Position numbers and translations under genes: made by a program
In this document: positions 1 through 7,665 of the stretch, in pieces
How the letters are laid out: each line of letters starts with the position of its first letter
Position numbering within the stretch: the stretch's first letter is position 1
Source: Phycisphaerales bacterium
GTDB taxonomy: Bacteria; Planctomycetota; Phycisphaerae; Tepidisphaerales; Tepidisphaeraceae
Direction of reading: 5' to 3'
Assembly: GCA_025361735.1 (NCBI GenBank)
Contig: JANYKD010000021.1
Coordinates: 1-34,377 of the forward strand
Length of the DNA stretch: 34,377 bases
Notes under the pieces: generated by a model
Seen by the model: the letters and a program-made list of their open reading frames with translations, nothing else
The model's database searches: none
What the model was told of the DNA's origin: nothing

Positions 1-1054
1 TGCCCGCCCAGAGCCAGGCGCGAGTGACGATGCCGTGGCCGGCGCTGTCGGGCTGCCAGCGATCCCGTGAGATGGAGAGTGCCATGGCGCCAACGGGCAC
101 CGCGACGGTCAGCATGCACAGCAACGCCGTGGTCACCTTGGGCAGCCAACCCGCCGCGACGCACTCCGGAAATCCGCCGGCCTCGAGCGATTCGGCGAAG
201 CGACTGCGGCGCAGGATGATCAGTGCCACTCCGGTGAGCGAGGCCGCCAGCACGATCATCGGCAACGACGTCGCCAGCGCCGCGCCTGCCCGCCGGGCCT
301 GGTTGTCCATATCCCGCCCGACCCCGCCGGGAACACCCGCGACGTTGGCCGGGCTGTCGCCGGAACCGATGCCGCTCTCGAAGACCGTGCGTACTTCCGT
401 AGAGATGACCACGATCCCCGTGCGCTCGTAAACCGCGAACTCCTGCACGGCCAGAGCCGTCGTCATCGCCAGCGAGGCGACGATGGGGCCGATAAGCAAT
501 CGCCCCGTCACGCGCCAGAGCGCCCCGTCGAGCATGGCCGCCTGCTGCACCTGGGAGTCCTGGCCGCGCAATGCCATGCCGATGACCAGCGCCGGCAGCG
601 CCCACAGCCAGGCGGCCAAGGTCCATACACATCGCAGCACATCCGGGATGGATGCCGGCGATGGCACGATCCCGCACAATCGCAGCACCTGAACGCATCC
701 GTACGTGTACGCGACCGAGGGCATCACCAGCCCGAGCGGCAGCAGGAACATCAGGGCCTTGGCGACAACGCCGCGCCCGCGGCCGACGACGATCGCTGCG
801 GGCAGTCCCAGCAATACCGCGACGACGGCCGCTCCGCCGTTGTATAGCAATGTCCGCCCCAGCAGTTTCCAGCGAAACCCGTCCCACTGCACGTTCCGCC
901 AGAAGTCCCACGACCCCATTTCCAGCATGAGCCAGATCAACGGAGCCACACAACATAGCCCCACGACAACCCAGAGTGTCATCCCTGCCCCGCGCGCAAA
1001 CCAGTCCGCGCCGGGTTCCCTGTTGTCGTCGTTCTTTTCCCTTTTTCCTTCCAT
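1..1054 (-). CDS. ABC transporter permease, Fe3+/thiamine type (3' end cut by the window edge)
   Basis: This frame is open from an ATG at 1054 to the left edge of the window without a stop, giving 351 visible residues. The protein has a short charged N-terminus and then repeated hydrophobic helices, the first around residues 25-44. A cytoplasmic loop reading QQAAMLDGALW at about residues 170-180 matches the EAA loop with which binding-protein-dependent permeases contact their ATPase. The visible part covers a whole first permease half and the start of a second, which is the layout of the fused two-domain permeases for ferric iron, thiamine or similar solutes (known of the family). The substrate cannot be read from the sequence. 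The periplasmic binding protein and ATPase genes are not in the window and would be expected beyond the left edge. A second possible start is the ATG at residue 25; no strong ribosome binding site separates them. Confidence 0.82.
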   Translation of the reverse strand, partial: MEGKREKNDDNREPGADWFARGAGMTLWVVVGLCCVAPLIWLMLEMGSWDFWRNVQWDGFRWKLLGRTLLYNGGAAVVAVLLGLPAAIVVGRGRGVVAKALMFLLPLGLVMPSVAYTYGCVQVLRLCGIVPSPASIPDVLRCVWTLAAWLWALPALVIGMALRGQDSQVQQAAMLDGALWRVTGRLLIGPIVASLAMTTALAVQEFAVYERTGIVVISTEVRTVFESGIGSGDSPANVAGVPGGVGRDMDNQARRAGAALATSLPMIVLAASLTGVALIILRRSRFAESLEAGGFPECVAAGWLPKVTTALLCMLTVAVPVGAMALSISRDRWQPDSAGHGIVTRAWLWAG

Positions 1055-1331
1055 AGCGAATTCTCTGGACGGTCTTCAGGGTAACATGCTGCCGAGGTTT
1101 GCACCAACCCGGAGTCTCGCTTGCCTGTCGTCGAGATTGTCCCCAACCCGGATGCGCTACTTCTGCGATAAGCGGAGATCATCTGCACGGCCGACAGCGT
1201 GATTCTCGACGGGAGTGTCCGGAGCTTGAATCTGGCGAGGGAGATCGTGACCGCCGATATCCCCAAGGCATATGTCGTTGACCTGTCCAACGCGTCGCGT
1301 GCATAATAGGCCCCATCACAAGGAGTTGGTG

Positions 1332-1805
1332 ATGCAAACATTGTCGCAGGCGCAGTTGCAGGAGATTGAAGGCCAGATTCGTGCCGGGCGGAAGATCGAA
1401 GCGATCAAGCTGTTCCGCGAATACACCGGCACGGACTTGAAAGAGGCCAAGGACGCCGTCGAGCGCATCGAGGCGGAGGGAAGCGCCTGGCTGGCGACCG
1501 GCGGCGGCAACGCGCCGGCCGACGGCCGACTCTCGGCAGCGGACCGGCAGCGCGTAGTCGCCGCCCTGAAAGAGGGGAAGAAGATTGAGGCGATCAAGCT
1601 CTACCGTGAGGCTACTGGTGTGGACCTGAAAGAAGCCAAGGAAGCAGTCGAGGCCATGCCCGGCGGACAGCAAGCCGGTGGCGGATGCATGGGGGTGATA
1701 CTACTGTTTGTGGCCATTGTCGCGACGGCATGCTTTGTGTTGCCGCGGACATTGCGTGCGGCCCGCGTGTCACCTGATGCGCCGCCGCACTCGGTGGTTC
1801 GCTGA
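1332..1805 (+). CDS. Small membrane protein with two bL12 C-terminal-like repeats
   Basis: The 157-residue protein starts at the ATG preceded by AGGAG at 1321-1325; a longer frame from 1272 lacks such a site. It contains two copies of the helix-turn-helix signature of the ribosomal protein bL12 C-terminal domain, at about residues 15-48 (KIEAIKLFREYTGTDLKEAK) and 77-109 (KIEAIKLYREATGVDLKEAK). Each covers only the first part of that domain, without the following helix and strand of true bL12. A Gly-rich linker leads to one hydrophobic segment at about 119-137 (GCMGVILLFVAIVATACFVL), then a short basic tail. In ribosomes this surface recruits translation factors; here the membrane anchor and doubling make a ribosomal role unlikely, and the partner is unknown. 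The two DNA copies have diverged, so the duplication is old. A terminator-like hairpin follows the stop codon. Confidence 0.85.
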   Translation: MQTLSQAQLQEIEGQIRAGRKIEAIKLFREYTGTDLKEAKDAVERIEAEGSAWLATGGGNAPADGRLSAADRQRVVAALKEGKKIEAIKLYREATGVDLKEAKEAVEAMPGGQQAGGGCMGVILLFVAIVATACFVLPRTLRAARVSPDAPPHSVVR

Positions 1806-1820
1806 ATCGCCCTTTGGAGT

Positions 1821-1842
1821 GCGGCCGCACGAGGCCGCTTTT
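1821..1842 (+). terminator. Possible rho-independent terminator
   Basis: Sixteen bases after the stop of the bL12-like gene, GCGGCC (1821-1826) and GGCCGC (1833-1838) can pair around a six-base loop and are followed directly by TTTT. It would end the upstream + strand transcript. The opposing gene ends at 1966, so it lies between convergent genes. The T tract is short, hence moderate confidence. Confidence 0.5.
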
Positions 1843-1965
1843 CCATGGACACGCCGACCGGCGGCACAGACACCATGTCGCGCAACGGAAGGAAGCCGCT
1901 CACTTCACCGCTTCGCACGGACGTCGGAACTCAACGCGAACTGTGATGCCAATGGGAAAGTCGTG

Positions 1966-4900
1966 TCAAGCCACCGCACTCCAAGGTTCGCCCACGAGTT
2001 CATCGCTGAAGATCGATTTCACGCGCCGCGCCGGCAAGGCCAGGGCCGCACTCGCGGTAATCGCCACGGGCTGCACGGCGACCGTTACGACCGACGCCGA
2101 CTTCGCCGCCGTCTTGGCAAACACCTTGAATGTTCCCAGGACCACGGAACGGTTGGCATTACCCGCATTGTCCTTCACCTGGCCGGCCATCAGTTGCACG
2201 GTGTAGGTGCCGCGGTCGGTCGCATCCCAGCGCCCGCCGGGCGCGGTGATCGTGTATCGCACCACAACTTTGTTGCCGGTGACCGTCTTGGACACGTACT
2301 TGGCGTACTGCGAGAACTGACGCGGGCCGGTCACGCGGATGTCGTTCTTGCCGATCGTGCTCGCGTTCACGCCGGAGGGATCGGTATATGTCACGTAAAT
2401 GTTCAGTGACACGCCCTTATCCTTCGGCGCAGCCGGAGCCGTCAGCTTCGCAGCCGGTGGGTCCGCGTCCACGGCGAGCGTCTGCGAAAAATCGTGTGTC
2501 GCCAGGATCGAGTACGGCAGGTCCGTGCCCGCCGGCGCGCCTGTCACTTCCAGCAGGTATTCCTGGCCGGTGAACGAGGGATAGCTCAGCGTCTGCCCGC
2601 CGCTGACGGCCGACGAATGCGCCACCTCATTGCCGCCGGTGTCGTATAGCGTCATCTGCAGGGATCCCCCGGCCGCATCGTAGCTCGCGGTCACCACCAG
2701 CGGATTGAGCGCCGGCAGCCGGTCCACCTGGAAGCGATACCAATCCACATCGCCGCTGGTCAGCGTCAGACCACCCTCCGGCGTGCCCACGGGCAGTGTG
2801 TAGGCCTTCTCCTTCGTGTCGTTGTTCTCCGCCCAGTCGCCCGTGCCCCCGATCGGCGACGGTGCATCCACGACCAGCGTGTAGTTTGGATTCGTGTTGC
2901 CGCTGGCGCCGGCGACCTTCACATAGTAATCGCCGGCGGGCCGGCCAGTGAGCGACACGGACTCGCTGTTGCCCGTGCCCGTCGACGAACCCAGGAGGTT
3001 GCCCTGCGAGTCATAAAGATAAAGGTCCAGGTTTCCCGTGGCATTGGAAAAACTGAGGCTCGCCTTGTCGGCGGCGCCGCCGTCTGTCGTCGTCGTGAAA
3101 TGATACCAGTCCACATCCGTTGGCGTGTTGATCGACAGGTTCGGAAACGCCATCCCGTGAGCGGCCAGCGTGTGCAGGTCCGTGGCCGTCGAGCGAACGT
3201 CGTTGGACTCGGCCCAATCGCGCGGGCCCACCGTGCGGCTGGCCGGCGAGACGCGGTTACGCACGGCCTGTAGATATTGCAGCCAGCCCGTCTGCTGGGC
3301 AAACGGCAGGTTGCCGTAGGTCGATTCGATCCCGTCCTCGGGCGCTGGCAGGTAAATCGTCAGACCCGTGCCGCCCTTTCCCGCATCGGAATAATTGTTC
3401 ACCACCGCGTTGCTGAGCGCCGCCAGAACGGCATCGGCCGCCATCTTGATCGAGTTATTGGACACGTACGCCTTGACGTTCTGCATAAATGATCCGATGT
3501 CGTGCATAAACGAGTAGGCATAACTGGCCGACGCGGATCGCGCGGCGTCGAGATTGGCGAAATCGGCCGATGTTGCCGTATTCATCACCGCCGACACGAA
3601 CCCGGCGATGGCCGCGTCCAGCGTGTTGCCACTGGCCTGCACTGTCGAGAATGTCGCCAGTTCGCTGTTGGTTCTTCCCGACTGGGTGATCGTGTTGGCG
3701 AACGACCGCGCATCGGTCATCCCCGCCAGATCCTGTGCCAGTTTCGTGTAGTCCCAGCCGTCCGCGCCTTCGGTCTCCTCCGACGCGGCCAGGTAATCCA
3801 CCGACGGGGCGACGGCATCAACGACCTCCGCGGTCGCCATCAGGCACGCGTCAAACCCCAGCACGCTGATATGCGCCGGCGAAGCCGCCAGCACCTGCCG
3901 CATGGCCGGCAGCGACAAGCCCACATCGTTGTTGGTCGTATCGTCATACGAGGCGCCATAGATCGCCGCGCCGTGGTCCCAGATCACCAGGGCATAATGT
4001 TGCGCCGGCAGCGCCGACACGCCCCAACTGAGGAAATCAGAGAGGGTTTGTGGGTTGGACATATCCTTCTCGCCGACGGACGTCAGCAAGGAAGAAATGC
4101 TCTGCATGTTGGCATCGTGCCGTACGATACCGCGGCGCGTGTCCGTCCAATTGCCGTTGGTGGAGTCGTATCCCGGGATCCGGTCGAGCTCGACTCCCCA
4201 TTGGATGTCGGCATTGGTGGCCGCCGCCTCCATCTGGTTCAGGTTGTAGATGGCGTTCTGCTCGAGGTTGTTGTCGCCATCCATGTAGACCAGCACCGTC
4301 CACAGCGGCAGGGTGCTGGTATCCTGGAATGCGGCGTTGATCGTCAAGGAATAGCTCGGATTTGTCCCGCCGTTCTGCGAGTCCACAACCACGTAGTACG
4401 TGCCCTTGGCCAGCCCGGCCAGCGAGATCAGTTGATCGCCACCGCTGCCGGCCGTCGTCTTCAACGTATTGTGATTCGCGTCCTGAAGGATGATCTTCAG
4501 CAGCCCCTGCGATGCGGAATAGCTGATGCTCACAAAGTCGGATTGTCCGCCCGTCGCCAGCGTGGTGAAAGTGAACGTATCGGCGCGCGTGCCGGCGCCG
4601 CCGTTCTGCGCCGGATCGTGAATGGACAGCCCGGTCACCGTCTGGTTCTGGCTGAGGTGGATCTCCTCCTGAGCTTCATATGCATCCGGCTGCACCGGCC
4701 CGGACACGGGCGCGTCGATCGTCATCGCATAGGTATTCGTTGCTCCACTGTAGCCGTAGACGCCCACATAGTATGTCCCGGCCGGCAGATTCAGGCTCAC
4801 GCGCTCCGAGTCGCTGGTGCCGTTGGAGGTCGCCACCACGTGGCCCTGTGCATCCAGGAGTTGCATGTCCAGGTCGCCCGTGGCGTCGGAGAAGTCGATC

Positions 4901-5889
4901 TGCAGGTAATTCGCACTCGTTCCCGCCGCTCCAAGCGTAAACTTGTAGTAGTCCACATCCGTTGTCGAATGAATCGACAGATTGGGCAGGCTCGACGGCC
5001 CGGACAGCGTGCCCAAGTCCGTGGCGGCGTTCATCGTGTCGTTCGGCTCGTTCGCGTCCGGAGCGATCGACGACGCCGGCGTGTTGAGCGTCAGGGAGTA
5101 CTGATTCGTAGTGCCGTTGTATCCATAGACCTGCACCACGTACGTGCCCGGCGCCAGGCCGTTCAGGTAGATCGTCTCGCTGTTGCCATTGCCGTTGGAC
5201 TTGCCCAGCAGGTTGCCGGCGTCATCGTAGATCGCCAGGTCCAGGTCGCCCTGGGCGTTGGCGAAATTGATCTGCACATAATCGGCCGTCGTCGCCTGCG
5301 AAACGGTCGTGAACTTGAACACGTCCTGGTCGGCCGCGCTGCTGATCGTGAGATTATCGATCGTCTTGGCGCCAGAGACGATCCCCAGATCGCTGGCCTG
5401 ATCCAGCGTATCGTTGGGCTCGTACGCGTCCGGCGGGATTGTCAGCACCGGCGTGTCGATGTTCAGCGTGTAATCCGGATTCTTGGCGCCCTTGAACCCA
5501 TAGACATAGATGTAATAGGTTCCCGCCGCGAGGCCCGATAATGAAACCTTTTCCTCGTTTGACACCGTCTGCGAGTAGCGCAGCAACCGGCCGCTGCTGC
5601 TATACACCGCCAAATCAAGGTCACCCTGGCTGTTCTGGAAGTCAATGGAGACGTAATTGCCGTCAGCGCCCTTCTTGCCCATCTGGAAGCTGTACCAGTC
5701 GTCGTTCAGGGAGGCCAGATGTTCGGCGGCATTGGCTCCCTCCAGCATGCCAAACGATGTAGCTGTGGCAAACGTGTTGTTCGAATCGGGAGGCTGATCA
5801 TACTGATCGTCCACAGACATGTAACGGCGATCCTCCAGCGCTTCTATCGCCTGTACACACATCCTGCGAGCCCTACGCGTACTCTTCAT
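1966..5889 (-). CDS. Secreted clostripain-type (C11) cysteine peptidase with PPC domains
   Basis: The start is the ATG at 5889, with GGAG six bases upstream; an in-frame ATG at 5913 lacks this. The protein is 1307 residues. The N-terminus carries the planctomycete surface motif IEALEDRRYMS (about 15-25) instead of an ordinary signal peptide. Four PPC-like beta-sandwich domains follow (about 30-145, 153-270, 277-392, 400-520), each with the DxYEPNDT-type opening and GTYYV-type strand. The peptidase C11 domain spans about 528-880 with the catalytic His639 in WDHG and Cys682 in FDACLM. Two more PPC domains (about 890-1008 and 1015-1135) and an Ig-like planctomycete tail domain (about 1145-1258) complete it, before an Ala-rich end. 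C11 enzymes cleave after basic residues (family knowledge). It is probably cell-surface or extracellular. It converges on the bL12-like gene and diverges from the quinoprotein gene. Confidence 0.9.
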   Translation of the reverse strand: MKSTRRARRMCVQAIEALEDRRYMSVDDQYDQPPDSNNTFATATSFGMLEGANAAEHLASLNDDWYSFQMGKKGADGNYVSIDFQNSQGDLDLAVYSSSGRLLRYSQTVSNEEKVSLSGLAAGTYYIYVYGFKGAKNPDYTLNIDTPVLTIPPDAYEPNDTLDQASDLGIVSGAKTIDNLTISSAADQDVFKFTTVSQATTADYVQINFANAQGDLDLAIYDDAGNLLGKSNGNGNSETIYLNGLAPGTYVVQVYGYNGTTNQYSLTLNTPASSIAPDANEPNDTMNAATDLGTLSGPSSLPNLSIHSTTDVDYYKFTLGAAGTSANYLQIDFSDATGDLDMQLLDAQGHVVATSNGTSDSERVSLNLPAGTYYVGVYGYSGATNTYAMTIDAPVSGPVQPDAYEAQEEIHLSQNQTVTGLSIHDPAQNGGAGTRADTFTFTTLATGGQSDFVSISYSASQGLLKIILQDANHNTLKTTAGSGGDQLISLAGLAKGTYYVVVDSQNGGTNPSYSLTINAAFQDTSTLPLWTVLVYMDGDNNLEQNAIYNLNQMEAAATNADIQWGVELDRIPGYDSTNGNWTDTRRGIVRHDANMQSISSLLTSVGEKDMSNPQTLSDFLSWGVSALPAQHYALVIWDHGAAIYGASYDDTTNNDVGLSLPAMRQVLAASPAHISVLGFDACLMATAEVVDAVAPSVDYLAASEETEGADGWDYTKLAQDLAGMTDARSFANTITQSGRTNSELATFSTVQASGNTLDAAIAGFVSAVMNTATSADFANLDAARSASASYAYSFMHDIGSFMQNVKAYVSNNSIKMAADAVLAALSNAVVNNYSDAGKGGTGLTIYLPAPEDGIESTYGNLPFAQQTGWLQYLQAVRNRVSPASRTVGPRDWAESNDVRSTATDLHTLAAHGMAFPNLSINTPTDVDWYHFTTTTDGGAADKASLSFSNATGNLDLYLYDSQGNLLGSSTGTGNSESVSLTGRPAGDYYVKVAGASGNTNPNYTLVVDAPSPIGGTGDWAENNDTKEKAYTLPVGTPEGGLTLTSGDVDWYRFQVDRLPALNPLVVTASYDAAGGSLQMTLYDTGGNEVAHSSAVSGGQTLSYPSFTGQEYLLEVTGAPAGTDLPYSILATHDFSQTLAVDADPPAAKLTAPAAPKDKGVSLNIYVTYTDPSGVNASTIGKNDIRVTGPRQFSQYAKYVSKTVTGNKVVVRYTITAPGGRWDATDRGTYTVQLMAGQVKDNAGNANRSVVLGTFKVFAKTAAKSASVVTVAVQPVAITASAALALPARRVKSIFSDELVGEPWSAVA

Positions 5890-6010
5890 TACCAACTCCA
5901 GTCGTGACAACACCGGTTCCGTATAGAGACGACACTAAAACCCCTTCCATTGTTAGTCAACGTCGATCCGTCTTGCCTGTCCCACCGGCGACGGGTATGT
6001 TCCCGCGGAC
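5890..6010. promoter_or_regulatory. Divergent intergenic region between the C11 peptidase and quinoprotein genes
   Basis: The 121 bases separate two divergently read genes and must hold the promoter of each. I see the GGAG ribosome site for the leftward gene at the left edge, but no convincing -35/-10 pair or operator repeat. Confidence 0.35.
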
Positions 6011-7504
6011 ATGACACGCGGATTACTCCTCTCCATGGCCACGCTGACGCTGGTGCTGCCCTGCATAACCGTGGCCGCCGCGGAACCCGCCGCCCGCTGG
6101 CCGCAGTTCCGCGGACCGGGCGGCCTGGGCATCGCAGCCGGCCAGAATCCTCCCACGGAATTCGGCCCGACAACCAATCTTCTCTGGAAGACCCCCCTGC
6201 CGCCCGGCCATTCCGCGCCATGCATCTGGGACGGCCGGATCTTCCTCACCACCGGCACCAACGGGAAACTGGAGACTCTCTGCCTCTCCCGTGCCGATGG
6301 CACCGTGCTCTGGCGCACGCCCGTGGCAGTGCAAAAACTCGAGCGAATCAACGGCGTCAATTCCCTCGCCACCGCGACTCCCACCACGGATGGCCAGCGC
6401 GTCTACGTCTTCTTCGGCTCCTTCGGAGCGGCCGCCTATGACTTGGACGGCAAGGAACTCTGGCGCAAGTCGCTGCCCCTGGGCGACGTCCGCCACGGCA
6501 GCGGCATCTCGCCCATCCTCGCCGGCGGCAAACTCATCCTCAACTGCGACCAGGAACACTGGGCCTCGATCCTGATTGCGCTCAACCCCGCCACTGGCGA
6601 CATCCTCTGGCAAGCGCCCCGCCCGCAGTTCATCTCCAGCCATACCACCCCGATCGCCTGGAGCCACGACGGCGTGGACGAAGTCGTCGTTGCCGGCAGC
6701 GTTATGCTGGCCGGGTACGACCTCAAGGATGGCGCCGAGCGCTGGCGCTGCAGCGGACTGGAAGCCGTCAGCATCTGTCCCTCGCCCGTGATCGGCGACG
6801 GCGTGATCTACGCCATGTCTTACAGCATTGGCGAAGAGCCCATTCCCACCTGGGAGAAGCTGCTCGCCGAGCAGGATACGAACAAGGATGGCCGGATCAG
6901 CCGCAAGGAAGCAAACGTTCTGGTCCAGGGCGTCTTCTCGATCGTCGACACCAACAACGACGGCTTCATCAGCGCCGACGAATATGCCCCGGTTTACCGG
7001 TTCCTCAAACAGGGCCGCCCCGGCCTCTTCGCCGTGCGCCCCCCTGCCGCGGCAATCGTCCCCGTAGCCGCGATCAGCGATCGCGGCGCGACGACTGCCC
7101 CCGCCGTCCGTCCTCCGGCCAACGACATCGCCGCCACCCACAAACTCTGGACCTGGAGCAAGCCCGTCAGTTCCGTCGCCTCGCCGCTCTTCTACCAGGG
7201 CCGCATATACGTCATCCGCGAGGGCGGCATGCTCACCTGCATCAACGCAGCAACCGGCGCCGCCGTCTACGAGAACAAGCGTGTCGGCGCCACCGGCGAT
7301 TACTTCGCCTCCCCTCTGGCCGCCGACGGCCGGATCTACCTGGCCTCGCGCAATGGCGTGATCTCGGTGATTGCCTCCGGCGATGAATTCAAAGTCATCG
7401 CCAACAATGACCTGGCCGAGCCAATCTCCGCCTCCCCGGCCATCGCCGACAACAAGCTCTACGTCCGCACCGCCCGTCATCTCTGGGCTTTCGGCCGTCC
7501 GTAA
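6011..7504 (+). CDS. Exported PQQ-like beta-propeller protein with an EF-hand pair
   Basis: The 497-residue protein begins with a clear signal peptide (hydrophobic stretch about 4-20, cleavage probably near AAA-EP at 24-25). The mature part opens with the WPQFRGPGG motif typical of planctomycete PQQ-binding-like repeat proteins and continues with propeller blades marked by LNPATGDILW-type (about 191-200) and INAATGAAVYE repeats. Between blades lie two canonical EF-hand loops, DTNKDGRISRKE (289-300) and DTNNDGFISADE (313-324), followed by an Ala/Pro-rich linker (about 340-375). The EF hands suggest calcium binding, but no enzyme activity can be assigned; BamB-like scaffolds and quinoprotein dehydrogenases share the fold. 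No good ribosome site precedes the ATG, so the start rests on the signal peptide. It is followed on the same strand by the LEPR-XLL protein after 161 bases. Confidence 0.87.
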   Translation: MTRGLLLSMATLTLVLPCITVAAAEPAARWPQFRGPGGLGIAAGQNPPTEFGPTTNLLWKTPLPPGHSAPCIWDGRIFLTTGTNGKLETLCLSRADGTVLWRTPVAVQKLERINGVNSLATATPTTDGQRVYVFFGSFGAAAYDLDGKELWRKSLPLGDVRHGSGISPILAGGKLILNCDQEHWASILIALNPATGDILWQAPRPQFISSHTTPIAWSHDGVDEVVVAGSVMLAGYDLKDGAERWRCSGLEAVSICPSPVIGDGVIYAMSYSIGEEPIPTWEKLLAEQDTNKDGRISRKEANVLVQGVFSIVDTNNDGFISADEYAPVYRFLKQGRPGLFAVRPPAAAIVPVAAISDRGATTAPAVRPPANDIAATHKLWTWSKPVSSVASPLFYQGRIYVIREGGMLTCINAATGAAVYENKRVGATGDYFASPLAADGRIYLASRNGVISVIASGDEFKVIANNDLAEPISASPAIADNKLYVRTARHLWAFGRP

Positions 7505-7665
7505 GGCCCGCACATTCAGATTGCGGGGAGATTCCTCTTGCAAACCAACCCAGACGGGGCATGATAAGGTATGCCAATAGCACTCCGGCCGCGGTCGGAA
7601 TGTGCTGCCCACCGTTCCCTATGGCGTGATTACCGGACCATGCCGGTCTTGTCTGCGGAGGATGG

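Noticed and set aside
1127..1306. Possible gene remnant just upstream of the bL12-like gene (PVVEIVPNPDALLLR, stop, then a 44-codon open stretch ending ASRA)
   Set aside because: One stop interrupts it, it has no ATG or ribosome site and matches no family I know. It may be chance.
3502..5541. Long open frame on the + strand opposite the C11 peptidase gene
   Set aside because: It is Arg/His/Gly-rich with no motif, and lies wholly antisense to a protein with clear PPC and peptidase signatures; an effect of high GC at third positions.
6023..7612. 529-codon - strand frame opposite the quinoprotein
   Set aside because: Shadow with Gly/Asp/Val bias; the opposite strand has EF hands and a signal peptide.
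7570..7615. Imperfect hairpin AGCACTCCGG...CGGAATGTGCT as a terminator of the quinoprotein gene
   Set aside because: It has a bulge and no T tract, so it is not convincing.
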